Shown: positions 53,375 through 64,000 of the stretch, one piece after another
How positions within the stretch are numbered: the first letter of the stretch is position 1
Layout: each line of letters opens with the position of its first letter
NCBI RefSeq assembly: GCF_035222485.1
Contig: NC_085920.1
Location: 3,224,001-3,288,000 of the forward strand
Reading direction: 5' to 3'
Length of the DNA stretch: 64,000 nucleotides
DNA from: Podospora pseudoanserina
Taxonomy: Eukaryota > Ascomycota > Sordariomycetes > Sordariales > Podosporaceae
Notes under the pieces: generated by a model
Told to the model about the DNA's origin: nothing
Database searches by the model: none
Seen by the model: only the letters and a program-made list of their open reading frames with translations
Translations under genes and position numbers: made by a program

Positions 53375-54376
53375 TTACTTCTTCTCCTCTGGCTTCTTGT
53401 CATTTTCACTACTCTCCTCCTCCTCCTCCTCCTCCTCACTGCTTTCCTCCTTAATCGCCTCGGCCTTCTCCACTGCCTCAATCTCCTCCTTGCTCACCCT
53501 CTCAATCGGGCTCCCATGCAAGTTCGTCACGGGCGGGTCCACGTCCTTGGGCAGACTCCCCTTCCAGCTCGTGGTCGTAGGGCTCTGAATCGTGGTCTCA
53601 ATCGTTTTATCATCAGAGCTCTTCCACCCCGTGCTCGTCGGGCTCTGCAATCCCGCTGGAGTCTCCTCTTTCTTGCTTTCCTTCCCCTCGTTCTCCTGCA
53701 CCTTTGCACTAGCAGCAGCAGCCTTGATCCTCAACGCATTCAGCTGATTCTTTTTCGCTTTTTGCGCAGCTTCTTCGACGATGGAGCGGATTGGCAACGA
53801 GGCAGGATGTTGCGGCGCGGGAGTGGTGGCCTTGACCGGGTTCTGAGGAGCCACCGGTGGAAGGGCAGGTTTGGAGGTGGTGACTGGTTTTTGGACGATG
53901 GGGGGAGGGGCGGCGGATTTGGAGGGGATGGTGAAGTCGTCGTAGTAAATTTGGACGTGTTGTTTGAGTTCGCCGTATTCGTTCCATTCTTCGATTTCTA
54001 CTAGGTCCTACACATGGGGGTTAGGTGGGGGGAGGGGGTGTTGAGGGTGTGGTATGGGAAAAGGGGGGGCAGAAGGGGGACGAACGCCGAGGACGAGGCC
54101 TTCTTGGACTAGGCCGGGGATCTTTCTCTGGCGGCCCGAGGCGTCTTTGCCTGCGCGGCGGCCCCAGAGCATGCGCGCTTTCTCGTCGACGGCGATGTCG
54201 ATTGCTTTGAAGGGGACGCGGTTGGCGCGGAGGATGGTCTCAAGGCGGGAGGTGGCGGTGACGATGTGGGAGGAGCCGGCTGTGAGGGAGGTGTAGATGT
54301 AGAGGGCGGGATCGGTTGAGTAGGTCTGCGGTGCTGCCGGCGCCGCCGTGGCCGGGGCGCTGCTTTCGGAGGCCAT
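53375..54376 (-). CDS. SH3BGR/glutaredoxin-like protein with acidic tail
   Basis: Exons 54086-54376 and 53375-54007; 307 residues. After an Ala/Pro-rich start, residues about 25-115 (LYIYTSLTAGSSHIVTATSR, VPFKAIDIAVDEKARMLWG, RQRKIPGLVQEGLVLGDLVE) have the beta-alpha-beta order of a thioredoxin fold without a CxxC active site. This is typical of the SH3BGR (SH3-binding glutamate-rich) family. IEEWNEYGELKQHV completes the fold across the intron. The C-terminal half is disordered, Pro/Thr/Lys-rich with two PTSTGWK/PTTTSWK-type repeats (SPTSTGWKSSDD, SPTTTSWKGSLP), and ends in a Glu-rich stretch, which also fits the family name. The biochemical role is unknown. The short intron (54008-54084) has a CTAAC branch. 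Confidence 0.8.
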
Positions 54377-55236
54377 GATGGAGGTTGTTTGTGGTGTTGT
54401 TTTGTTTCGCTACGACACCGAGCAACAAGGGGGGGAAGCTTCTTTGTTGGTTGGGTGATGTTGTTGTTTATAACAGGTATGGGGAGATGATGCAATTAGA
54501 CCAACTCTCGGTTGTCGCGGCCCCAGGCACAAGGGGAGGGGGGTTCGATCAGGTCGGGGGTGTCGTGTTGATCGAAGGGGTCCTGAGCTGTTGCGGGGTA
54601 CACGCGAAAGTGGAGGAGGGGTAAGATGACGGTCTGTCGTCAACGTCAACGAAACTGCCCGTATAAAGACTCTCAACTGATGAAGGTTGTTTCCTTCGGG
54701 TTGCAAAGGTGAACCCACTTAAAGAAGAGAAATGTCAAAGAATGAAGAGCTCAAACACCCCAGAGTTGTCACAATAGATGGGATGAAACAAGGGGTCCAA
54801 CGGAAACCCCGCGATAGGACGGCATGCCTCACTCGGGGTCTCGGGCCACATCGAGATTGATTGTATCCTTTGGCTGCCGTTTGCATCTCATGGGCCATCG
54901 CGAAAACCTCTGGATGATCTCTCAGAATGCTGTTCTTTGATGCAACCGGGACAGAGGAACTCCCACTGGCAAACAAGCCCACGGCTCAGCTTATATCCGA
55001 GACCAAGACTGTGGCCTTCTCATCATCAACTGGTCTAATAAGCTCTTGTGATGCTTGTTGGTGACGATGGCTGCATAGCGGGTAGTTAGTCCATCCCAAG
55101 ACAACGAATTGCCGCAGGGCCTCAAAGAAGCTGAATGCCTCGACAGATTCAGCTGCATGCCGGCCCTTGCCAGAACCGGCGTTTCTCCGGTGATGATGGA
55201 GCTATATAGATTGTCAGTGTGGTTGTGAGTGGTGAG
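54377..55236. other. Intergenic region
   Basis: Promoter of the SH3BGR-like gene and the region before the orphan at 55237. No other gene is recognised. Confidence 0.4.
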
Positions 55237-55782
55237 ATGGAGTGGGAGACATCTGACAGAGTCTGCATGCCATCTCCAGTCGATTTCTTCTCGAATTTCA
55301 CAATGTGTTTGATCGGCCTCTTGATTCCTGTACTCGGCCCTAGAAAGAGATCACCAAAGCACAAGCGCAAGCCCGAAAGAAGACAGCATCAAATATACGA
55401 CGATCTCGAAAAGTCATCACCGCCATATCAAGACGCCAACGAGTACAGAGACCTAGCTCCAGCGGCTGACCACACCGAGCCACGAGTATATGCAACACTC
55501 GAAGAAGACTTTCTGGCATGTGAGCAAATCCGACACAAGGAACGTGTACGACTGCTTGGTGAAATCGAAAGGGAGATGGACAAGCTGGAGAGAGAATATG
55601 ACCGGCGACAGCTATTCGAGCCTAGTCTTCTTCCACTTGCAAATTCCTCTACGACAGCAGAACAAAAAGTGCTGGTTGAACAAGACAGGCGGGTGACCAG
55701 CAACGATGCCTCGTACTACCAGGATACTCCCACCTGCCACTGCTATGTCTGCCACAACCTTCGCCGATACAGCAGACAATAG
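55237..55782 (+). CDS. Hypothetical small protein
   Basis: Uninterrupted frame of 181 residues from the first in-frame ATG (MEWETSDRVCMPSPVDFF); a start at 55267 (MPSPVDFFSNFTMCLIGLL) is equally possible. The N-terminal segment NFTMCLIGLLIPVLGP is hydrophobic and followed by a strongly basic stretch (RKRSPKHKRKPERR). That looks like a membrane-inserted or signal-anchor start. The middle is charged and helical (GEIEREMDKLEREYDRRQ), and the end has a cysteine cluster (CHCYVCHNLRRYSRQ). I recognise no family. Codon use is ordinary and no splice sites are needed. It could be a lineage-specific gene or a chance frame. Confidence 0.45.
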   Translation: MEWETSDRVCMPSPVDFFSNFTMCLIGLLIPVLGPRKRSPKHKRKPERRQHQIYDDLEKSSPPYQDANEYRDLAPAADHTEPRVYATLEEDFLACEQIRHKERVRLLGEIEREMDKLEREYDRRQLFEPSLLPLANSSTTAEQKVLVEQDRRVTSNDASYYQDTPTCHCYVCHNLRRYSRQ

Positions 55783-57413
55783 CCAACAGCATCCGAGTCT
55801 GGACGTCATTTGACCGGCGGGGTGGAGGCAAAGCCCGGAGGCCGGAACCGGACCATCGGATGCGGAGGGTTCGTGGATCTTCCCGGCCTCGCGAGCGGCC
55901 TTCTTCCCTGACAGCTGGAGTTCGGATGGGATAAAGTTCGGATGGGATAAAGTTCGGGCGGTTCTTTGTTGTGCTCCGGCTGGTTGTCCGGGAAGGGATT
56001 CCCGCTGTGTATCAGGAAGCCCTTGCTACGGATTTCTTGGGACGGGCTCAGAGTCAGGGTCTGGCTGGCTGGATTCGGGAGAAATTGGAAAGGCATTTCG
56101 GCTTATAACCCCTCATGATAGCTTCGTTTCTGCTCATTGTTATCAACAAGAACCATGTCATCTCCTTCCTGATTCTGGAGCCTTGACCCCAGATCTCGGT
56201 GGACCAGCATTTTAAACGGAGATTGAAAGGGGGGTTCTTGAGCAAGTGGTTGCCCGTGGGCCCGTGGGTGTCCCCTGTTGGAGTTCCACCAGCGAAATAA
56301 CCTTCTGCCAAGACCCATCGCGGCTCGAACTCCCCATTTCCCATCTTCAATCAAGCCACTTAATTTGACGCTGGGTTTCAGGCCCATGACGCTGAGGTCT
56401 TTTCTGCGTCTTTTCCATGCGGGGAACCCGACTCAAGAAGATTCTGGACTGCATGTCGTGATTCTGGAAGCGGTGGTGAGATGAAGACGATGTGGGAATC
56501 CGTCTATACGACAGCAACAAATTCCAATAGAGCATGCTGTGCGCGCCCGCAATCTGCCCTGGTGGTCGCACAACTGCCGGTGAGAATGGTGATCAGCTAA
56601 CGGCCAGCGACCAGCCGAAAGGCCTGTTGGGCGTCTTCTATTTATTATTCGGAGTTTCCCTCGGCTGCCTGTGGCGGTGTCGACGCCCTCTCATGCTCTC
56701 GGAATAGTATGGCGCAACATCTCGATACGAGTGATGTCAGGCTGACAGACTGTGAGCAATACTGTAAAAATATTGTTAAAAAAATAAAAAAAATAAAAAA
56801 TCCAAAAAAAATCTGCAGTTTTCCTGCATGCTGAAAGCGACGTGGCAAGACGTGGAGAAAGGGAATCATGATCTGAGTGAGTTGTTGATCGTCGGGCCAA
56901 GCCGTCGACCGTTCTCTTGGGCAGGGAATGGTAACGCTGCCAAGCGGGAGGTCCACCTCGTCCAAACTGGTTGGCTGCCGTTGAACTCCCCCTCTCTGTT
57001 CCTGCATATGGGATGTCACCCAGCCAATGACATCCCCTCGCTTGGGCTCTGCAAGGTACGCGGCAACCCGTCCGACCAGGTGTGGCAATCACAAAGGCCG
57101 CCCCCCCCAAGTCGGTAGCCCCCAGAAATCTCTGCGGCACTTCGGGGGGCACGGGGGGTCTCTAAAAGGGAGCAATCCCACACCGTTCCATGCTCCGCGT
57201 CCCCCTTCCCCTTCTGTTTCCTCTCACCAGCCATCCCAGCTAGCCATCACGCTCTTTTCTGCTTTGCCATTCGGCATCAGCCTTACACTCTTTTTAAAAC
57301 ACTTTTAAACATCATCATTCGGCTTCTGGCTCGACTTATTCTTCACCCAACCAAATACAAGTTTACAACTTTGACACGCGTCACTTTTACAAACACCCAA
57401 CCAAATATTCAAA
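55783..57413. other. Intergenic region with promoter of the GPI-protein gene
   Basis: 1.6 kb without a convincing gene. It contains a direct GTTCGGATGGGATAAA-type repeat near 55920-55950 and an A-rich tract at about 56778-56812. The 3' part is CT/CA-rich with two copies of ACCCAACCAAATA (about 57346 and 57396), and is probably the promoter and leader of the wall-protein gene. Confidence 0.45.
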
Positions 57414-57860
57414 ATGCAGTTCAAGAGCTTCTTCACCGTTCTGGCCGCCGGCCTCACCATGATGGTCGCCGCCGAGGAGGACATCACCACCACCGAGACC
57501 TCGACCCTCACCCAGACCCAAACCGTCACCATCACGCAGTGCAACCCAACTATCTCCAACTGCCCCGGCCACACCACCACCTCTGTCGAGACCTCCACCT
57601 CCACCCTCACCACCTGGACCTTCCCCCTCTCCAACTCCACCATCTCGGTCGGTCCCACCGCCACCTCCAAGTTCAGCATCATCACCTCCCGCCCGGTCGT
57701 CACCGAGACCTCCATCGTTGAGGTGCCCGAGGAGCCAACAGGCACCACCCCTGCTCCGGCCGAGTCCAGCGTCGTCGAGGGCGCCGCCGCCGGCCTCGCC
57801 GCCTCGCACGCTACCGTTCTCCTCGGTGTTCTCGGTGCCGGTATTGCTCTCCTCGCTTAA
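57414..57860 (+). CDS. GPI-anchored cell-wall protein
   Basis: Intronless, 148 residues. The signal peptide is MQFKSFFTVLAAGLTMMVAA, cleaved before EEDITTTET. The mature part is dominated by Thr/Ser (TTTETSTLTQTQTVTITQC), good sites for O-mannosylation. It has one pair of cysteines (QCNPTISNCPG) and one N-glycosylation motif (NSTI). The C-terminus (VEGAAAGLAASHATVLLGVL...IALLA) has small residues followed by a hydrophobic tail, as required for GPI attachment. Codon use is extremely biased towards C-ending codons, suggesting very high expression, perhaps like the abundant anchored wall proteins or clock-controlled small proteins of Neurospora. I do not assign a specific name. It is probably a structural or surface component of the wall. 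Confidence 0.85.
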   Translation: MQFKSFFTVLAAGLTMMVAAEEDITTTETSTLTQTQTVTITQCNPTISNCPGHTTTSVETSTSTLTTWTFPLSNSTISVGPTATSKFSIITSRPVVTETSIVEVPEEPTGTTPAPAESSVVEGAAAGLAASHATVLLGVLGAGIALLA

Positions 57861-60800
57861 AGAAGCAAGACATTGTTTACATCTTGTCTTTTTTCTTTTG
57901 AAGCGTTCATGATTTTATAGAGCCATATACCCACCTAAATATACCACCGATATCTTTTTTTTAAAATAAAAAAAATAAAAAAAACAAACAAACCACACTT
58001 CACCTCCCTTTTTCGATCTGGCCACTGACGATCCGCCTTTGGAGCTGTTTGTCTTTTTTTTTTTTTTTTTGGGAGGGGGTTGATTTGCTTCTTGTTTGCT
58101 ATTTACAACTTTGCTTCTATTCCCAACATATTTGTCAAATCTTCCACGGGGAAAGGGAAAGTTTGGAGAAATTTCACACTGGCGGATTTATTAAGATTTA
58201 ACCTGGAGGGAGAAAGACTTCTTTTCTATGTGCTTGCTTGCTTGTTGTGTTTTTTTGAGATACCCTAAAAGGAATAGGGGAAAGGGGGGGGAGGCTACTG
58301 GTTGGCGAAGGGGTTATTTATTTGATGGTCGTCAAGTCAGAGAGTGAGGGAGGGAGGGAGGAAGGGGGGAGTCAAAACGGGATTCTTTTTATTCACAAAA
58401 CATTCTACCTACTTACTTTTGTATTTTGTGCATGCATCTGCACGTATACAAGAGATTATGACTATGAAATGAGACAAAAAACTGATAAAAACCCTTAACT
58501 TTTTTGGGCTTTTCCCGTGTTTGGGTGTCTGGTGCAGAAGATGATGTTGTGTTTGATTCGTTGTGGGTGGTAGTTTTGGAGTTGTTACATAGGTTTAATT
58601 AGGGTTTCCCTAGGAGATGGGAAACACTACATAGGACTAGAAATTAGTTTCCGGTTATGTGCGACTGCTTGGTTCGAGGCGCGGCGGGTGTGTCAACGGT
58701 TCAAGGCCTTGTTTGTGCTCATTCATGTAGTCTCGTCGTCTTTGGTGACTACAACAACTCAAGTCGGAAACAAAGCATCAAGCACGCTGTTATATTTTCT
58801 GTCTCTTAGGCATCTCATTGGAACACTCTCCGTTACATCTCGATCGCCAAGCCTGTACTTTATAGTATATGATTCTCATAGTCATGACTGCCTGCCGTCT
58901 TGGGCTACCTCTTTCCACTTGAAGAAACCGAGTCACCACCAGTCATCATCGTCGTCTGATGAGTCAGAGATATCCCCATCAGTGCTGCTCCCCGTCACCC
59001 CATCACGGCACCACAATCACTCTCCTCGCAGTACTGGCACGCGGTTTCGGGTTTCTCGACGTGGTGGTTGCAGTTGCATGCTGGTTTGTGGTGATGACGG
59101 CAGGGATAGGAATGGGTATTCGTTGCTTTTGTTTTTCAAGCAGGTGGCAGATGGGTAGCGGCCAGGTTCCAGGTATGATCGAGGAACTTGAAAGACTTTT
59201 GAACTGCTGTTTAGGAGCGCTTGTGTAAGTTGAAGACTTTGAGGTCTATAAAGACATTTCGGCGGCCTTTCATTGTTGGTAAACATATGGACCACTCGTC
59301 ACAGGTGCCAGGAGCAGCTCATGTCCATAGGCACTTTTAAAGAGCAACAACTCGAGGAAAGAAAGAGTTACCAAACGACAATAAGTTAATTCTCAAATCG
59401 GAATTCCCAGTTCCAATATATCCCTCTATAGCCTTGAGCACCAAAGTCTCTCGCCAATGACCTCCACCTACACGCCGCTCCTGTAGGCTGACAAAACGAC
59501 AAATGCTCCAAATAGACAACATGACTGCTTTTAGAATGAGACACTCTGTTGAACATCCCCCAAATGTCCCCGAAACGGTGGCCCAACTGACCCATTCTTC
59601 AAGACCTGTTCAGACTCCTGAAATTGCCTCAAGTCTGCTGACTATCGACGAATCCGCAGTGTCCATCCTGACAATGGTCGCAAAGTGCGATACCGGCAGT
59701 GACCATGGCGGTGCACCCATGTTTAGTCTTGTGGTCGCACCATTTATTGGACATGGTGGGAGCTGGGTACTGCCGGACTGCCGGACACGATAATTAGCTG
59801 GCTGAAGCAGCTCCAGAGTCTGAAGATGGCTTTGTGGTACCTTTGATGTTGAGTCGTGGTTTTGACAACGGTGAAGATGGAGACAGGGTTGTTTTTAAGC
59901 AGGGGTGATGAAGGAATCCGATTTTATAGATCTTAAACTTGGCTGGTAACACTGGCTACAGAACTCTTCATATTCTTGAAGAGAACACCCATCTTATACC
60001 CCGATTCCCTCCGTGCCACGGGGCTAAGAAGCTTGCCTCCTCGGTCAACCGCACCCGTTTCCCAACCATTCAAACCCCCTATATCACTTGCCACCAACTT
60101 AAAAAAAGAGGTAGGAAAATCAGAATTTGCTGATAACAAGGCGGGCGAGGCAAGGAAAAAGCTGACGATCCGGATCACGCCCATGGCTCTCTCTGTGTGT
60201 GTACAAAAGCAAACACGGGGTTACTTGGGTCATCCAGCACCCGGTATCGTGACGTTGCTGGATTATCATGGTACACAAGTCACCCAGACAACACCCCTTC
60301 GACGGATAGCAACACGAGAACACCCTACCTCGGCTGAGTCAGTTCTCGCAATAGCTTGGGATCTCGAAGCACGCTACATATCAGCATCCTGACATCCCTG
60401 GTAGGGCCATGCGTGGGATCCTTTTGGTTCTGGAAGACGGTCAACCCCTCGGGTTCCAGCACGTCCATCTACGGATCTCTCGGGCTAATATGCTCGACTT
60501 GTCAGCCAGGGTATGCCAAGGCGAGATGGCGAGCTTCGATATCGGACTCCTGCAGCAGAGCTGGGGAAGGCTTGCAGACGAATGACGATAGATCGACGAT
60601 TTGCTTCAGGGGCTGGGGCGTGGTGCGCCTGGATGGACATGATATCAAATGCTTGTCTGCCGGGCATCGGTGAGAACTGTGATTCATGAAGTCATTTTGA
60701 CTATTCGTCCGTGTGCCACCGACCGAGTCCTTGACAGGGCATAGCTGAGGCGCTATTTTGAAGTTCTAATGAAAGGATGATTCGTTGGCGCCGCCGCGGT

Positions 60801-61513
60801 TTTTGAAGCCTCGATTATCTTGTCCAAGGCCTCTCTGCCTTCAAGTCTAGCGATAAGCCCCACATCCCTTATCGCACTGGGGTCCGAGCTGGGGTGCCCC
60901 TCCACTGACTGCTACGCTTCCTGGACCTCTCTCCAAGCTCTCTCGACAGCTCCCTTCTCCCGTCAACATTTGTCTGAAGGCTTGCTGTTGATATATATGT
61001 CAGTTTGCAGTCAACGACTCCCCTCACACAGCCGAGGAATATCGCTCAAGCTAGTGCTGGCATTCGCTTGGACGCGTTGGCAGGTGCCAGGCACATGACG
61101 ACAGAGCATCACCCGCCTCCTTCATCATCGCGAATGGGAGTTGACTGAGATAAGCCGACCGATCCTCCCCGAGGCTCCAGATTTGCCCCTCGTACGATCC
61201 TAAAATCTGCCCTTTAGCATCGTGGCGTTATACTTTTGTTTCTTATTGCTCCAAACTCACAGGCATTCTTACTTTCATTTCTTGGCCTTGATGAGCAGCC
61301 TAGCTGGTGAACTTGTAAACCCCAAATCCACTTCGACGCGGTAACTCTCTCGAACAGACGTCAGCCCATCGCCAGACACGAGAGCGAAAGCACCGCGAGT
61401 CAAGACTATAACGTCGAGCGAAGTGGGATACAGAAAGTGGACGCGACAAACCCCCATATTTATTCGTTCAATCGACACTGGTTATTCTTCGCATGTGCTG
61501 CTGAGCAGCAGGA
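57861..61513. other. Gene-poor 3.7-kb region
   Basis: Starts with the 3' UTR of the wall-protein gene. No frame in the rest is protein-like: the longest, at 58688-59158, is Ser/His-rich without domains. No tRNA, transposon ends or long repeats are seen. The last few hundred bases are promoter of the FYVE/RING gene. Confidence 0.4.
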
Positions 61514-63441
61514 ATGGCTACACGAGGCTACGGCTCGGCCCACGCCCCCATCGAGCTCAGCAGCGATTCTGGTTCCGACGGAGGTTCGTCCGTGAGCGGC
61601 AGCGACTACATAGAAAGACAGGACCAAGGGAGACAGGCTCACACTGCCGCGTGCGAGTGGCGGACAGCAAGATTCCATGATCGGGAATGCTCACGCTACT
61701 GGGATTGTCCGTCGCATGCTGTTGAGCGCGCGCTCTCTGAACATCGTCAGGAAGAGGCACAGGGGCGAGGCGGAGATCACGATATGGATGACGGCGAAGA
61801 GAGACCTGATCCTGGGGCTGTCTCGCCTCTGAGTGAGGATGATGGGCCTGACCGTGGAGCTGAGGGTAACACAAGGCCGAGGTCTCCGTCTCCAGAGGTG
61901 CCGGCATCCGAGGCTCTGCCGGCTGCCAGAAACTTGAGAACTGAAGTGCCTAACGATTCCGGGTATTCGAATGAACAACGCACAGCATCTGGGGCGAGTG
62001 CAGAAAATCCAATCATTGTGGTTAGCAGTCCTGCGGCTGCCTTCCGGAGACAACCCAGGTTCTCAGAGTCAGCGCCAGGGCTGTCAAGGACAGAACCAAG
62101 GCGGACAAGAGACGGTTACACTAGCGTATTCCAGGAACAGGATGCGAGTTCAGGTTCCTCCGGTGCTGCCACCCCGAGGCACCAACCCCTTCTGCCTTCT
62201 CGTGGGGATCCTAGCGGCGAGTTGATACTGCCAAGATGGCAGCCAGACGCTGAAGTGACCTACTGCCCTATATGCAACGCTCAGTTCAGCATATTTGTTA
62301 GAAAACATCATTGCCGGTATGTACTGCTGGTCTGAGCCCTGTGGAAACCAAAAGCTGACAGGATCATAGCAAATGTGGGCGTGTTGTTTGCGCTTCATGC
62401 TCCCCGCACCGCATCACGATACCCTACCAGTATATCGTTCAACCTCCTGGCGCTCCCCGTATATTCCCGCAAGGAGCCGCGATGCCGCCTTCGGACCGCG
62501 ACGGATGGTATCCAAGTCTGAGTGGTGGTGAAAGAGTGAGACTGTGCAATCCGTGTGTGCCAGACCCCAACACCACTCCACCGCAAGCCTTGGGAGCGGA
62601 CAACGGAAATGCAGACACAGCAGAAGGCGCCAGCCCTGGTTCGAACCGGTGGAGCTTCTATTTTGGCGGCGCTCAGCCTGCACCTACAAGCACCACTCAT
62701 GCTAGAAGCAGGAGCGTCACGATGGTAGGTAGCATGGCTAACGCCTTGATCACTTGTCTGCCCCTCTTCTCGCCCGTTGCTGAACACGAACAACAGCCGC
62801 AGCAGCCAGGTGCGCCATCATCCTCACGTCCGCAGAACCTCACCTACTCGCAAGACACACTGAACCGGATTCTCTCTGGCACCCCGCCGGTCTACTTTCC
62901 TGCCGCCAGCGGATCAAGTTCCCGTCGTCATCGACCATATCCGGGACCGCAGCGCTACCAGTCTATGTTGAACATGGAGGGATCATCTTCTACCGTCATG
63001 GCTGGCCCGTCAGACCACCATCCTCACAGCTCAAGACAGCTCCCTGCCGCCCCCCAAATTGCCGAAGAAGACGAATGCCCTGTTTGCCACCGTGAACTAC
63101 CGCCTCGAACTCTCCCCAACTATGAAGCCGTGCGGGAGGCCCACATCAACATGTGCATCACCTCACACAGCGCATACGGCGGGACAAGCAGTGCTCCGCC
63201 AGGAGAGAACCCGTTACCGCCACCGCCGCCTAGAAGGACGGGGATGTTTCCGTACACGGCCACAGAGAAGGACTGCGTGGACTCGGCTGAGTGTTCCATC
63301 TGTCTGGAAGAGTTTGAAGTGGGTGTTGCGATGGCGAGGCTGGAGTGCTTGTGCCGGTTCCACAGGGCGTGCATTGGGGCTTGGTGGGAGAGGCACCCGG
63401 GACGGTGTCCGATGCATTCGCACGATGGTTTTGGGTATTAA
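61514..63441 (+). CDS. FYVE and RING finger E3 ubiquitin ligase, Pib1-like
   Basis: Exons 61514-62316, 62370-62724 and 62797-63441; 600 residues if the last intron is removed. The N-terminal 250 residues are Ser/Glu/Pro-rich. A FYVE zinc finger follows (LPRWQPDAEVTYCPICNAQF, FVRKHHCR|KCGRVVCASCSP), which binds PI3P on endosomes and is split by intron 1. A short C-x2-C...H-x3-C element (ECPVCHREL...AHINMC) resembles a UBZ-type ubiquitin-binding finger. The C-terminal RING reads CSICLEEFEVGVAMARLECL, CRFHRACIGAWW and ends RCPMH, with His as last ligand. FYVE plus C-terminal RING is the plan of Pib1, an endosomal/vacuolar ligase. The second intron (62725-62796, 72 nt, GTAGGT...CTAAC...CAG) is stop-free and in frame, so retention is possible. 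Confidence 0.88.
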
Positions 63442-63635
63442 TGGTTTTTTTTTTTTCCAGTTTGCATCTGCGTCGTCGTTGACTGGGTTTGGTGTGTTGG
63501 CATTTTTGAAGAAGTTTTGGGAAGGCGTTTTTAGTTTTTCAGATACCATTCACTGCTGCCCGTGTGTTTTTCTTGAGAGGGTTATAGATGACTTTGATGT
63601 TGTGAATCAGCGATCATAGTAGTTTGACAAGCGAA

Positions 63636-63691
<56 letters not shown>

Positions 63692-63742
63692 TGACCAAAT
63701 AGTTTATTTGCTGCTGTCTTGTAAATCCATACAATAATACCT
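63442..63742. other. Convergent 3' intergenic region with GT repeat
   Basis: 3' region shared by the Pib1-like gene and the convergent cytidine deaminase gene; contains a long GT repeat. Confidence 0.5.
63639..63687. repeat. (TG)24 microsatellite
   Basis: Perfect run of about 24 TG dinucleotides in the 3' region between convergent genes; likely variable in length between strains. Confidence 0.95.
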
Positions 63743-64000
63743 CTAAGAATCCCCCCTCCGCCCCAAATCCTCCTTCCCCAACGCCTCCGGCCCAAAGCTC
63801 AAGGGGAGTAGTTCCTTTAGTCTGAGGACCGCGTACCCGTTCTCACCGTCGAACATGATGATTGGGATTTCTACGGAGCAAAACTCGCGGATGGCTTGTC
63901 GGCACATGCCGCAGGGGGAGGCTGGGGGGGAGATGTCTGTTGCTACTGCTATGGCTTTGAACTTTAGGGTTTTGGAGGCCCAGGAGATGGAGTTGGGGTG
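63743..64000 (-). CDS. Cytidine deaminase, C-terminal part (cut by window end)
   Basis: Only the last 85 residues lie in the window; the gene continues beyond 64000 on the minus strand. The visible part reads KFKAIAVATDISPPASPCGM, then CRQAIREFCSVEIPIIMFDG and LKELLPLSFGPEALG. PCGMCRQ carries the two zinc-binding cysteines of the cytidine deaminase family, and the LLP.SFGP.AL ending is diagnostic. The partner histidine/cysteine and the catalytic glutamate motif (HAE/CAE) would be upstream, outside the window. The enzyme deaminates cytidine and deoxycytidine to uridine and deoxyuridine in pyrimidine salvage. The tail after FGPEALGKEDLGRR is short, so the end looks intact. Confidence 0.92.
   Translation of the reverse strand, partial: HPNSISWASKTLKFKAIAVATDISPPASPCGMCRQAIREFCSVEIPIIMFDGENGYAVLRLKELLPLSFGPEALGKEDLGRRGDS

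Noticed and set aside
55920-55950. Direct repeat of GTTCGGATGGGATAAA
   Set aside because: Two copies of a short unit only; no array or element structure around it.
58950-58980. Hammerhead-like CTGATGAG
   Set aside because: No GAAA after a stem II in the required order, so no hammerhead core.

Overview
The window is nuclear DNA of a filamentous ascomycete (Pezizomycotina). The gene set (Mnn9-type GT62 protein, CGR1, fused AIR carboxylase, GH125 mannosidase, fungal PXB-PX protein) and the many short introns (mostly 50-120 nt, GTANGT...CTAAC...YAG) suggest a Sordariomycete, probably Sordariales. I cannot name the species. Gene models below were spliced by eye from reading-frame continuity, splice signals and family resemblance. 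For spliced genes the interval spans first to last coding base and the exons are given in the text.

Layout. 0-8 kb: cyclin K/T-type protein, DUS4 tRNA-dihydrouridine synthase, ADE2 AIR carboxylase and a TMEM70-like mitochondrial membrane protein. 8.4-12 kb: a cluster of three small secreted six-cysteine proteins plus one decayed relative. 12.3-19.1 kb: CUS2/HTATSF1 splicing factor, proteasome receptor RPN13, GT62 mannosyltransferase-family protein and peroxisomal E2 PEX4. 20.2-23.1 kb: a 952-residue Ser/Pro-rich protein. 23.1-26.4 kb: gene-poor. 26.4-37.3 kb: CGR1, a single-pass coiled-coil protein, a PXB-PX-DUF3818 protein and SDH1. 38.2 kb: intron-containing tRNA-Pro(AGG). 39-41 kb: ADE16/17 (ATIC). 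41.8 kb: U6 snRNA gene interrupted by a spliceosomal-type intron, with a downstream B box. 42.5-54.4 kb: GH125 mannosidase, membrane lipase/sterol esterase, PEX6 and an SH3BGR-like protein. 55-58 kb: a small orphan and a GPI-anchored wall protein. 58-61.5 kb: gene-poor. 61.5-64 kb: FYVE/RING ubiquitin ligase (Pib1-type) and the 3' end of a cytidine deaminase gene.

Most genes are unlinked housekeeping genes. Two pairs share pathways without being neighbours: ADE2 and ADE16/17 (purine synthesis), and PEX4 and PEX6 (recycling of the peroxisomal receptor Pex5). The most unusual features are the secreted-cysteine-protein cluster, with its common intron straight after codon 2 and a duplicated promoter segment, and the intron-bearing U6 gene. 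Several gene-structure oddities are also recorded: a GC-AG intron, a possible 44-nt intron or frameshift in CUS2, two stop-free introns of length 3n, and a glutamate-rich N-terminal extension on ADE2.
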